This document shows positions 40,769-48,403 of a stretch of DNA of 64,000 nt, one piece after another. The DNA lies in NCBI RefSeq assembly GCF_947495565.1, contig NZ_CANLZM010000005.1, forward strand, positions 1 through 64,000, in the 5' to 3' direction. Source of the DNA: an uncultured Pontibacter sp. GTDB lineage: Bacteria > Bacteroidota > Bacteroidia > Cytophagales > Hymenobacteraceae. The notes below the pieces were generated by a model. That model was given only the letters and a program-made list of their open reading frames with translations, ran no database searches and was not told where the DNA came from. The position numbers and the translations under genes are program-made. Each line of letters begins with the position of its first letter. The stretch's first letter is position 1.

Positions 40769-40912
40769 TTAGCTGCGGGTGCTGTAATAGCGATAATAAT
40801 AGCTGTAATAGCTATACACGCTCAGGCAATAAGAATAGGCAGTATGCAGCAGCACCGTGCCAAGGGAAGTTGGCAAAGAAAATGTGGTCGCTATGGCTGC
40901 TGGTTTATGCAT
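40769..40912 (-). CDS. Tyr-rich leader peptide of phhA
   Basis: 47 codons, ATG at 40912, TAA at 40771-40769. Residues 26-43 are YSYCLSVYSYYSYYYRYY: ten tyrosines in 18 positions, using both TAT and TAC. The preceding 25 residues are ordinary. Such a codon run in a short ORF ahead of a terminator hairpin and a tyrosine-forming enzyme is the signature of ribosome-mediated attenuation. I could not identify an antiterminator helix as clean as that in the pheA leader. A near -7 box (TAACTTCG, 40938-40945) lies upstream. Confidence 0.85.
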   Translation of the reverse strand: MHKPAAIATTFSLPTSLGTVLLHTAYSYCLSVYSYYSYYYRYYSTRS

Positions 40913-41103
40913 TTGTTCTGTAAGTGATGCAATAATGCGAAGTTATGTGTTAAACGCAAATAATTATGGAAGGTTTTTTTTAAATCAATAGCGAACAGTT
41001 GGTTCAGTTGCTATTTACTCAGTAGTGCGAATAAGTATAAGATGTCTGAATAGTTACACATTTCGTACATATAATTATACATACAAGTATAAAATGTAGT
41101 GAT

Positions 41104-42189
41104 ATGAGTGCCACAAGAGCAGCAGCTTTTATTAAAAAATGTTTCCGCCTCCGTAAAAGGCTGCTGTTTGTTGTATGCGCCATGCTATTTGCCTGCACAG
41201 CACCGCCCTCCGACTCAGATGCACTTAAAACAGAACACGTGGTTATACTGGTGATAGATGGCACACGCTGGTCTGAAACCTGGGGAGCCGCACCTGGCAT
41301 TATACCTAACATGGCTACTAGCTTAAAAGGGAAAGGCAGTTTTCTGCCCAACTTCTTTAACGATGCTTATACGTACACCAACTCAGGGCATGCTGCCATC
41401 ACAACAGGTGTAAACCAGCCTATCGATAATTATGGCGATGAGTTACCGGCCAATCCATCTATTTTTCAGTATTTCCTGAAGCAAACTGGTAAACCGGCTA
41501 CGGCTGCCTGGATCGTTTCAAGCAAAGATAAACTGCATATACTGGCCGACACAAAACGGCCTGACTGGCAAGGCACTTTTCAGCCGTCGGTTAATGCCGG
41601 GGTAAGCGGGCCGGGGAGTGGTTACCGGATGGACTCACTGACTTTGGCAGTGGCAAAAAATATACTCAGTACGCATAAGCCCAACCTGATGCTGATTAAC
41701 TTTATGGAGCCAGATGGTTTTGCGCACGCCGGCAATTGGGAGAATTACCTGAGGGGGATTTCCAGAGGGGACAGGTACGCTAAGGAGCTTTGGGATTTCC
41801 TGAACGAGCATGAGGCTTTCAAGAAAAAAACCACATTGTTTGTCACCACAGACCATGGCCGCCACTTGGATGGCATAAACGGCGGCTGGACCGAGCACGG
41901 AGACAACTGCGCCGGCTGCCAACAGATTTACCTGCTGGCCCTTGGCCCTGATTTTAAAAAAGGCGAGGTGACAGCCAGGTATACTTTAATTGATATTGCC
42001 CCTACAGTGGCCCGCCTTCTCAACTTTGAAATGAACTCTCTGGTAGTAGTTCCCCGCATAGATACAACCGTGGTGGAACTTGCTATGGACTCTACACTGG
42101 TGCCGCAACAAAAAGACTCCATCCGGTTAGAAATTAAAATGGATACTACCCTGATGAAGGCCAAAGTAATGGAAGAGCTGTTCAGGTAA
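41104..42189 (+). CDS. Alkaline phosphatase superfamily lipoprotein (nucleotide pyrophosphatase-like)
   Basis: 361 residues. A basic N-terminus then LLFVVCAMLFACTAPP, a lipobox with Cys 31. The catalytic domain has LVIDGTRWSETW (metal Asp), YTNSGHAAITTG with the Thr/Ser nucleophile region, FMEPDGFAHAGNW (Asp, His) and TTDHGRH, the metal-binding set of phosphodiesterase/phosphopentomutase-type enzymes. Anchored in the periplasm or outer membrane. Substrate unknown. Divergent from the phhA leader. Confidence 0.85.
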   Translation: MSATRAAAFIKKCFRLRKRLLFVVCAMLFACTAPPSDSDALKTEHVVILVIDGTRWSETWGAAPGIIPNMATSLKGKGSFLPNFFNDAYTYTNSGHAAITTGVNQPIDNYGDELPANPSIFQYFLKQTGKPATAAWIVSSKDKLHILADTKRPDWQGTFQPSVNAGVSGPGSGYRMDSLTLAVAKNILSTHKPNLMLINFMEPDGFAHAGNWENYLRGISRGDRYAKELWDFLNEHEAFKKKTTLFVTTDHGRHLDGINGGWTEHGDNCAGCQQIYLLALGPDFKKGEVTARYTLIDIAPTVARLLNFEMNSLVVVPRIDTTVVELAMDSTLVPQQKDSIRLEIKMDTTLMKAKVMEELFR

Positions 42190-42341
42190 AATTTATACTT
42201 GCGCAGTAATCAAACTACCCTCACCTCCGGCTACAGGCACAAAGCTTTCATAACTGAGTTAGGAATATATCGCTCAGGTCTGTTTACATGAGCTGGAGAT
42301 TTCGGGAGCACCATACTTATAGCTTATAGCTTACCGCTGAT

Positions 42342-43457
42342 ATGAAAACACGGTTTCTGTACTCACTTAGCTGGCTGTTGCTGCTATGCTTGCCTTGGCA
42401 ACTGGTAGCACAGACTGAAGCAGGTGTGCCTGCTGCTGCTGTACAAACTTCCGTGGTGCAGCAGGAGCTGGAAAATCCTCTTTTTCTAAGTGATGAGGTG
42501 CTGCTTTTTAAGCTTTCTATGGATGTGAAGGCGGTGCTGAAGGATAGAGGAGATGAAAGGAGCGACCATCAGGCAGTTATCACTTACAGAAATGCAGATG
42601 GCACGGAAGTGCAGGAAAAGCTAAAGGTAAGGGTTCGGGGTAACCGCCGCCGAGACCCGTCTGTGTGCCGTTTCCCACCGCTGCAGCTAAACTTCTCACG
42701 CAAAACAGTTGAAAAAACAGTCTTCGGCAAAGTAAACAAACTTAAGCTGGTGACGCACTGCCTCAACAATGAGTATGTGCTGCGCGAGTACCTGGTGTAT
42801 AAGTTATACGACATATTAACCGATGCCAGCTACCGCGTAAGGCTTTGCCAAATAACGTATGAAGATGTAAGAGGCAAGCGCAAAACAGTAACCAATTATG
42901 CTTTTTTAATAGAGGATAATGATGTGATGGCAGCACGCAGCAATGCGGTAGTTTTGCCTGAAGAACTGCGGATACGCATGGATATGGCAGATCCATCGTC
43001 TATGGCCAGAGTGGCTTTTTTCCAGTTTATGATCGGAAACACAGATTGGTCTGTACCCTATAGGCACAACATCGATTTACTGCATACGGACTCTCTTGCT
43101 GCGCCAGTGCCAGTGCCTTTTGATTTTGATTATGCCGGAATTGTGAGTACGCCCTATGCTTCGCCGCCGCCGGAGCTAGGAATTAAATCTGTAAGGCAGC
43201 GGCTGTTTCGGGGCTATTTGTACCAGGAGGAAGTATACGTGCAGATACGTGAAATATTCAATTCGCGCAAGCAGGCTGTCTATAATGTATACCAGACCTC
43301 CCAGCTGCTGGATAGGAGGTACAAAAAGCAAACGATCAAATACCTGGATCAGTTCTATAGCACACTGAACGACCCTAAAGATTTCTACAATACCTTTGTG
43401 CGGGCGGGGCAGCAAAACCAGAAAGTAAAAGTGGTGGTAAAAGGACTGGAAAAATAA
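42342..43457 (+). CDS. Exported protein of unknown function with possible kinase-fold (CotH/HipA-like) core
   Basis: 371 residues. A signal peptide (residues 1-24, ending LVAQ) exports it. The region around 215-270 has MIGNTDWSVPYRHNIDLL followed by VPFDFDYAG, resembling the catalytic-loop (G-N-x-D-W/R...H-N) and DFD metal motifs of atypical kinases such as CotH and HipA. An N-terminal part (V-R-V-R-G-N-R-R-R) could be the phosphate-binding side. The assignment is my inference from motifs; other small exported scaffolds are possible. The terminator for this gene overlaps its stop. Confidence 0.65.
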   Translation: MKTRFLYSLSWLLLLCLPWQLVAQTEAGVPAAAVQTSVVQQELENPLFLSDEVLLFKLSMDVKAVLKDRGDERSDHQAVITYRNADGTEVQEKLKVRVRGNRRRDPSVCRFPPLQLNFSRKTVEKTVFGKVNKLKLVTHCLNNEYVLREYLVYKLYDILTDASYRVRLCQITYEDVRGKRKTVTNYAFLIEDNDVMAARSNAVVLPEELRIRMDMADPSSMARVAFFQFMIGNTDWSVPYRHNIDLLHTDSLAAPVPVPFDFDYAGIVSTPYASPPPELGIKSVRQRLFRGYLYQEEVYVQIREIFNSRKQAVYNVYQTSQLLDRRYKKQTIKYLDQFYSTLNDPKDFYNTFVRAGQQNQKVKVVVKGLEK

Positions 43458-43485
43458 ATCCCCTCCTGAAGCCAGAAGGGGATTT
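43456..43485. terminator. Terminator between the exported protein and ABC-F genes
   Basis: Nine-bp outer stem AAATCCCCT/AGGGGATTT between convergent genes, with T-rich flank; the left arm begins in the stop codon of the exported protein gene. Confidence 0.8.
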
Positions 43486-43505
43486 ACTTTGATGTTTATT
43501 TAAAC

Positions 43506-45395
43506 TTACATGATCTCTGCCAGCTCCAGCCAGCGGAATTCCTTCTCTTCCAGTTGCTGGTTTATACTTTCCAGCTCAGTTGCCCACGCTCTCAGTTGTT
43601 CGTGGTCGGTGGTGGTGCCGGCGTTCATGGTTTCTATAAGCTCTGTTTTGCGGCTTTCCAGCTGCTGTATTTCTTTCTCCAGGCGCTCATACTCTTTTTT
43701 TTCGTTGTAGGTAGCTTTGCGCTTGTTGTCCGGCTGCTCTGGCTTTTTCTCCACAACAGGTGCCGGAGCTGCGGTTTTCATCTCCTCTTCCTGTAATTTT
43801 TCCTGCTTCTCCTGCTCTTTCTGCCACTCGCGGTAATCGGTGTAGTTGCCCGGGAAGTTGCGGATCTTGCCTTCTCCCTCAAACACGAAAAGGTGCTCCA
43901 CCAGCCTGTCCATAAAGTAGCGGTCGTGGCTTACTATAAGCAGGCAGCCGCCAAAGTTCAGCAGGAAGTCCTCCAGAATGTTGAGCGTGATTATGTCCAG
44001 GTCGTTGGTTGGCTCATCAAGTATAAGGAAGTTCGGATTCTTGATGAGTACGCGCAGCAGCTGCAGGCGGCGTTTCTCGCCGCCGCTCAACTTGCTTACA
44101 AAGGTATACTGCTGCGGTGGCGCAAACTGGAAGTGCTGCAAAAACTGGCTCGCGGTAATTACCTCGCCGTTGGCCATTTCCACCACTTCCGCAATCTCCT
44201 TCACAATGTCAATCACGCGCTGGTCGTCCTTAAACGTCAGCTCATCTTGCGTGTAGTAACCGAAAACCGTGGTTTGACCAGCGTCTATTATACCGGAATC
44301 AGGCTGCAGTTTGCCGGTCAGCATGTTCAGGAAAGTGGATTTGCCGGCTCCGTTAGGGCCAACTATACCAATGCGGTCCTTTTTCTTGAACACATAGCTA
44401 AAGTCATCCACTATTTTCTTTTGCCCAAAGGACTTAGAGATATGGTCAACTTCGATAATCTTACCGCCCTGGCGTGTGGTTTTAACCGATAGCTCCAACT
44501 GCGGAGCGGCTGTTTTTTTGGCGGCTTTCTCTTTTAGGTCCTCAAAGGCATCCACTCTATACTTTGCTTTGGTGCCACGGGCTTTTGGCTGGCGACGTAT
44601 CCAATCCAGCTCTTTGCGCATGAGGTTACGGGCTTTCTCGGTTTCTGCGGCCGCAGAGAGCTCTCGCTCAGCCTTCTTCTCCAGGAAGTAGCTGTAGTTG
44701 CCTTTGTAAGTATAAATTTCACCGTTATCAAGCTCGGCAATCTCATTGGATACTTTGTCCAGAAAGTAACGGTCGTGCGTCACCATCAGCAGCGTGGTGT
44801 TTTGGGTACTCAGCATACCCTCCAGCCACTCAATCGTGTCCAGGTCCAGGTGGTTGGTAGGCTCATCCAGAATCAGCATATCCGGCTCTTCTATCAGTAC
44901 ACGGGCCATTGCCACGCGCTTGCGCTGCCCACCAGATAAGCTTTTGATCTGCACATCCAAGTTGTTGATGCCCAGCTTGGAGAGAACCTGCTTTACCTTT
45001 ACCTCAAAATCCCAGGCCTGCAGCTCATCCATGCGCTCCATTACATGCTGCATTTTCTCTGCGCTTGTATCCGGGTCGGTAATGGCGGCCTCATAGTCTT
45101 TTATCAGCTCCAGTGTCTCGTTCTGCATCGAGAAGATGGTCTGCTGCACTGTTAGCTCTTCGTTAAACTCCGGGTTTTGGCCCAGGTAACCAATGCTTAC
45201 TTCTTTACGCACGCTCACGCTGCCCTCATCAGGCGGCAGCTTGCCGGCCAGTATATTGAGCAAAGTTGTTTTTCCGGAGCCGTTTACGCCCACCAGCACT
45301 ACACGCTGCCCCTGGCTAATGCCAAAATTCAGGTTCTTGAAAAGCCAGCGGTCACCGAAGCTTTTGGATATATTCTCAGCTGATAAATAATTCAT
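43506..45395 (-). CDS. ABC-F ATPase, Uup-like
   Basis: 629 residues, two ABC domains and no membrane part. First Walker A GVNGSGKTT with LSGGQRKRVAMARVL and LILDEPTNHLD; second Walker A GPNGAGKST with LSGGEKRRLQLLRVL and LILDEPTNDLD. The linker (about 245-310) is charged. Residues 540-629 form a coiled coil (ABC_tran_CTD), placing it near Uup rather than an antibiotic-resistance ABC-F. It probably acts on ribosomes or on DNA structures. The start ATG sits four bases after a -7 box. Confidence 0.93.
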   Translation of the reverse strand: MNYLSAENISKSFGDRWLFKNLNFGISQGQRVVLVGVNGSGKTTLLNILAGKLPPDEGSVSVRKEVSIGYLGQNPEFNEELTVQQTIFSMQNETLELIKDYEAAITDPDTSAEKMQHVMERMDELQAWDFEVKVKQVLSKLGINNLDVQIKSLSGGQRKRVAMARVLIEEPDMLILDEPTNHLDLDTIEWLEGMLSTQNTTLLMVTHDRYFLDKVSNEIAELDNGEIYTYKGNYSYFLEKKAERELSAAAETEKARNLMRKELDWIRRQPKARGTKAKYRVDAFEDLKEKAAKKTAAPQLELSVKTTRQGGKIIEVDHISKSFGQKKIVDDFSYVFKKKDRIGIVGPNGAGKSTFLNMLTGKLQPDSGIIDAGQTTVFGYYTQDELTFKDDQRVIDIVKEIAEVVEMANGEVITASQFLQHFQFAPPQQYTFVSKLSGGEKRRLQLLRVLIKNPNFLILDEPTNDLDIITLNILEDFLLNFGGCLLIVSHDRYFMDRLVEHLFVFEGEGKIRNFPGNYTDYREWQKEQEKQEKLQEEEMKTAAPAPVVEKKPEQPDNKRKATYNEKKEYERLEKEIQQLESRKTELIETMNAGTTTDHEQLRAWATELESINQQLEEKEFRWLELAEIM

Positions 45396-45399
45396 ACTA

Positions 45400-45407
45400 C
45401 AAAGTTA
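45400..45407 (-). promoter_or_regulatory. -7 box TAACTTTG of the ABC-F gene
   Basis: Exact TAnnTTTG on the minus strand ending four bases before the ATG at 45395, implying a leaderless transcript. Confidence 0.5.
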
Positions 45408-45458
45408 GTGATGTGCCGACACAAAAGATAATGCCGCCGTCAGAAAACAGACATGTAT

Positions 45459-45492
45459 AAAAAAGGCCAGCCTTGTAGGGCCGGCCTTTTTC
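45459..45492 (-). terminator. Terminator of the SPW-repeat gene
   Basis: Nine or more base pairs (AAAAAGGCC with GGCCTTTTT) around an interrupted inner stem, just after the stop at 45508. Confidence 0.8.
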
Positions 45493-45507
45493 TGGTTTTA
45501 CGGTTGT

Positions 45508-45897
45508 TTAATGTGTGGTTTCTTGTGTGACATGGCGCCTGCTATAAGACTCGCTTGGCTGGCGATGCGTTGTCATGGATGCAAGTATAGCGAACACGCC
45601 TCCAATCAGGTGAGGCATAAACACCCGGTCTGCAAAGCCAAATATCCATGGCGAAAGCGCCAGAATCACGCCCAGACCAAAATCTACCATTAGGTGCGAC
45701 TGCATCGGTATTTTATGGATGAGGCCCACCTCAAAGTCAGTGAAGATAGTTTGCAGCAGTGCCAGAACACCGGCAGCTACAATTGTCCAGGTTGCCCAGT
45801 TAACATCTGAGAAACCAAACAGCCAAGGGGCTGCAATAAATATAAGGCCCACGACATAGTCTAGCACACCGTGAAACCGTGTTGGAATGAATCTCAT
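45508..45897 (-). CDS. SPW repeat membrane protein
   Basis: 129 residues with four helices arranged as two repeats, each bearing an SPW-type motif: IAAPWLFGFSD in the first and LALSPWIFGFAD in the second. A short polar C-terminus (HRQPSESYSRRH). Small uncharacterised membrane family; function unknown. Confidence 0.88.
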   Translation of the reverse strand: MRFIPTRFHGVLDYVVGLIFIAAPWLFGFSDVNWATWTIVAAGVLALLQTIFTDFEVGLIHKIPMQSHLMVDFGLGVILALSPWIFGFADRVFMPHLIGGVFAILASMTTHRQPSESYSRRHVTQETTH

Positions 45898-45985
45898 AAT
45901 TATCCTCCTTTCGTATTTGATTACAGATGATTATACGTTGATAAAGGATTTGGTATGAAAAATAGTGCAATTTTTGAGTGAGCGA

Positions 45986-46489
45986 CTATTCGTTAACTAC
46001 CAGTGCACGTGCGATGTAGTCGTGCAGCATTTGATGGCGGCGGGAATTGACCATCAATATAAAGCCAAGACCCAGCGGAACTAATGAAAGCAGCTTAGAG
46101 AAGTAACGAAGGTTAGCCTGGGCAAAAGTTACTGGTTTGCCACGCTGGTCGGTAACCCGCAAGCCAAGCGTAAACTTACCAATTGTAGCCTGCTTTGGAG
46201 AGGCCTCCAGGAAAGTATAATAAGCCCAGTGCAACAGCGGGAAGTATGGATTCAGGAAAATCATTTTAGCTACCGACAGTAGCTCAGTTACTTCAACCCC
46301 GTTCGCAAAAATCTTATCCCAGGTATACAGGTGCTCTGGGGCACCGCCCATGCCGTATGCAATAAACGTATAAAAAAATACGAGCAGTGTGGTATCTACC
46401 AGAAAAGATACAAATCGGGCAGACAGCGTGCCATATAAAGCAGTGCGTTTAATGGTGGGTGAAGCCGGAAGGGTAAGAGTGCTTTGCAT
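45986..46489 (-). CDS. RDD family membrane protein
   Basis: 167 residues from the ATG at 46489 (MQSTLTLPASP); a TTG start at 46522 would add eleven residues. The RDD core shows LSARFVSFLVDTTLL (Arg-x-x-x-Asp at the first helix), a second helix near YYTFLEASPKQATIGKFTLGLRVTDQ (Gly-x-x-x-Gly and the last conserved Asp), and a C-terminal helix. RDD proteins may be ion exchangers; here the role is unknown. Confidence 0.88.
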   Translation of the reverse strand: MQSTLTLPASPTIKRTALYGTLSARFVSFLVDTTLLVFFYTFIAYGMGGAPEHLYTWDKIFANGVEVTELLSVAKMIFLNPYFPLLHWAYYTFLEASPKQATIGKFTLGLRVTDQRGKPVTFAQANLRYFSKLLSLVPLGLGFILMVNSRRHQMLHDYIARALVVNE

Positions 46490-46817
46490 GGGCAACAGGG
46501 TATTAAAGTTAGCGTTGGCCAATAACAGGCCTTGAGTCTGTTTCTTCCTTTAATCAGAATAAGCACCTTTGAAAAAGGTTAACTACCATGGGTGGCAGTT
46601 AAGTGTGGCGTATGATTGATAAAAATAAGTTTTTATTATTAATCAACAAATGGTTTTGACTTTTTTTATTTATCGATCCAGATTATGTGAATTATCTTTT
46701 CACAAATATAACTTTTGATGGTAAGTATAAATTCGAAAAGGTTACAAAATATTGTGAACGTTCAAAATATTAGTGTGAATAATCAAAATATAGCGCTTTT
46801 AGTTAAATTCGCTCCGT
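46490..46817. other. AT-rich intergenic region with three CAAAATAT repeats
   Basis: No ORF. Upstream of murI, CAAAATAT-type elements occur at 46744-46752, 46762-46770 and 46783-46791, spaced 18 and 21 bases, with the palindrome GAACGTTC at 46756-46763 between the first two. Possible operator sites; no known regulator is recognised. Confidence 0.45.
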
Positions 46818-47633
46818 ATGAACCAGGATAAAAGAGACAGGCCAATCGGAATATTCGACAGCGGGATAGGAGGGCTTACGGTGGCGCAGGCTATTGTAAA
46901 TGTGCTGCCAAACGAGCGCATTGTTTACTTCGGCGACACGGCCCACCTGCCTTACGGCGATAAATCCACGGCGGCGATACAGGCCTATGCCGTGAAGATC
47001 TGCGATTTGCTGATACGCCAGCAGTGCAAAGTTATACTTATTGCCTGCAACTCGGCTTCGGCGGCAGCCTATGAGCTGGTGAAGGAGTATGTGGGCAGCA
47101 AGGCAAAGGTGCTCAACGTAATCGACCCGATTGTGCAGTACATCGGCAAAACGTATCCTGATAAAACCATCGGGCTGATCGGCACAAAGCAAACCGTGAA
47201 CTCCAACGTGTATCGCAAAAAAGTGGACGAGCTGGACCAGAGCATCGCCCTGAAATCCTTGGCTACGCCGCTGCTGGCCGCCATGATCGAGGAAGGCTTT
47301 TTTAACGATACTATCTCTGAAAGCGTCATCAACGCGTATCTCTCCGACCCGCACCTGCAGGGCATCGAGGCGCTTATACTTGGCTGCACGCACTATCCGC
47401 TCATCAAAAAGCAGATTGAGCAATATTATCAAGGCAAGGTAGATGTGCTGGATGCCAGCCAGATTGTAGCCCAACATGTTAAAGATTACCTGGAGCAAAA
47501 CAACCTGTCCGCCGAAACCCTGAAAGGCGACCACCATTTCTACGTATCCGATTTCACGCGCTCTTTCGAGGAAAGCACCCGCATCTTCTTCAAGCGCAAA
47601 GTGCACCTGGAGCATTACCCGCTGTGGGAGTAG
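46818..47633 (+). CDS. murI: Glutamate racemase
   Basis: 271 residues. Interconverts L- and D-glutamate for peptidoglycan. The two catalytic cysteines are in LIACNSAS and LGCTHYPL; the N-terminal GIFDSGIGGLTV and DTAHLPYG motifs are standard. Single gene; next gene is 207 bases downstream. Confidence 0.97.
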   Translation: MNQDKRDRPIGIFDSGIGGLTVAQAIVNVLPNERIVYFGDTAHLPYGDKSTAAIQAYAVKICDLLIRQQCKVILIACNSASAAAYELVKEYVGSKAKVLNVIDPIVQYIGKTYPDKTIGLIGTKQTVNSNVYRKKVDELDQSIALKSLATPLLAAMIEEGFFNDTISESVINAYLSDPHLQGIEALILGCTHYPLIKKQIEQYYQGKVDVLDASQIVAQHVKDYLEQNNLSAETLKGDHHFYVSDFTRSFEESTRIFFKRKVHLEHYPLWE

Positions 47634-47640
47634 GGCTTAA

Positions 47641-47667
47641 AGTTAGAGAGTCTAAGAGTTAGAGAGT
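47641..47667 (+). repeat. Direct repeat AGTTAGAGAGT
   Basis: Two copies, 47641-47651 and 47657-47667, after the murI stop. Short and of unknown meaning. Confidence 0.5.
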
Positions 47668-47840
47668 AGTTTTGGCGCAGGCGCCTATACTTTGGCTGCT
47701 GCTGTTGCTGATAGTTTATACTTTCATTTATTGAAAAAGAGCTGTGGCGGTTACGTTGGCTGGAAGGGTTTAAAATCAATCGGTTTCGGGGCTTCCGCGT
47801 AAAAAGCTTATCTTTAAGTTATACTTAAGTATACATCCTG

Positions 47841-48389
47841 ATGAAGAAGAAATACCTGACCATAGGCGACCTGAAGCGCAATGCCTTTATTGTGGCCGCC
47901 GCCGCATGCATGGGCCTCACCGGTTGCGGGTCTAATAACCAAAATGAGGAGTGGAACGCAGGGGAAGAGGTGGCCGTGCCGGACGGCATTATCACTGAGC
48001 TGACGGAAGAAGCGCCAGACCAGTGGAAGATAACCGATGAGCAAACTACGGCTCCCGGCAAAAGCATGGCCATTTTAAAGTATAATGACGGGCGCGTGGA
48101 CACACTGCAGGGCCTGGAACTGGAAAACCAGATGAAGGCGCTGTCTGATAACAGGCAGACGTACCAGCAAGGTGGTTTCGGCATGGGCAACGTGTTATGG
48201 TGGAGCGCAATGGGCTATATGGCCGGCCGTACTATGTCGCCACGCTCCGGTTACTATGCCAACCCCGGCCTGATGAACAACACCGCTGCCTGGCGCCAGA
48301 ACGTGCAAACCTACCGGCAGCAGCGCGCTGCGCCAAGCTCAGGCAGAAGAGGCTTCTTTAGAGGCCGCAGCGGCGGGGCCGGAGCTTAA
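47841..48389 (+). CDS. YgiB-like (DUF1190-type) lipoprotein
   Basis: 182 residues. Basic start then VAAAACMGLTGCGSN, a lipobox with Cys about 29. The mature part is acidic and polar, then GGFGMGNVLWWSAMGYMAGRTMSP, resembling the YMMGR segment of E. coli YgiB, and ends in a Ser/Gly/Arg-rich tail. The next gene, 14 bases on, is a YgiC-type ATP-grasp protein, as in E. coli ygiB-ygiC. Homology is by motif and neighbour, so moderate confidence. Confidence 0.65.
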   Translation: MKKKYLTIGDLKRNAFIVAAAACMGLTGCGSNNQNEEWNAGEEVAVPDGIITELTEEAPDQWKITDEQTTAPGKSMAILKYNDGRVDTLQGLELENQMKALSDNRQTYQQGGFGMGNVLWWSAMGYMAGRTMSPRSGYYANPGLMNNTAAWRQNVQTYRQQRAAPSSGRRGFFRGRSGGAGA

Positions 48390-48403
48390 ACCAAGAAGAT
48401 TTC

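Noticed and set aside
46803-47615. 270-residue minus-strand ORF
   Set aside because: Exact antisense shadow of murI.
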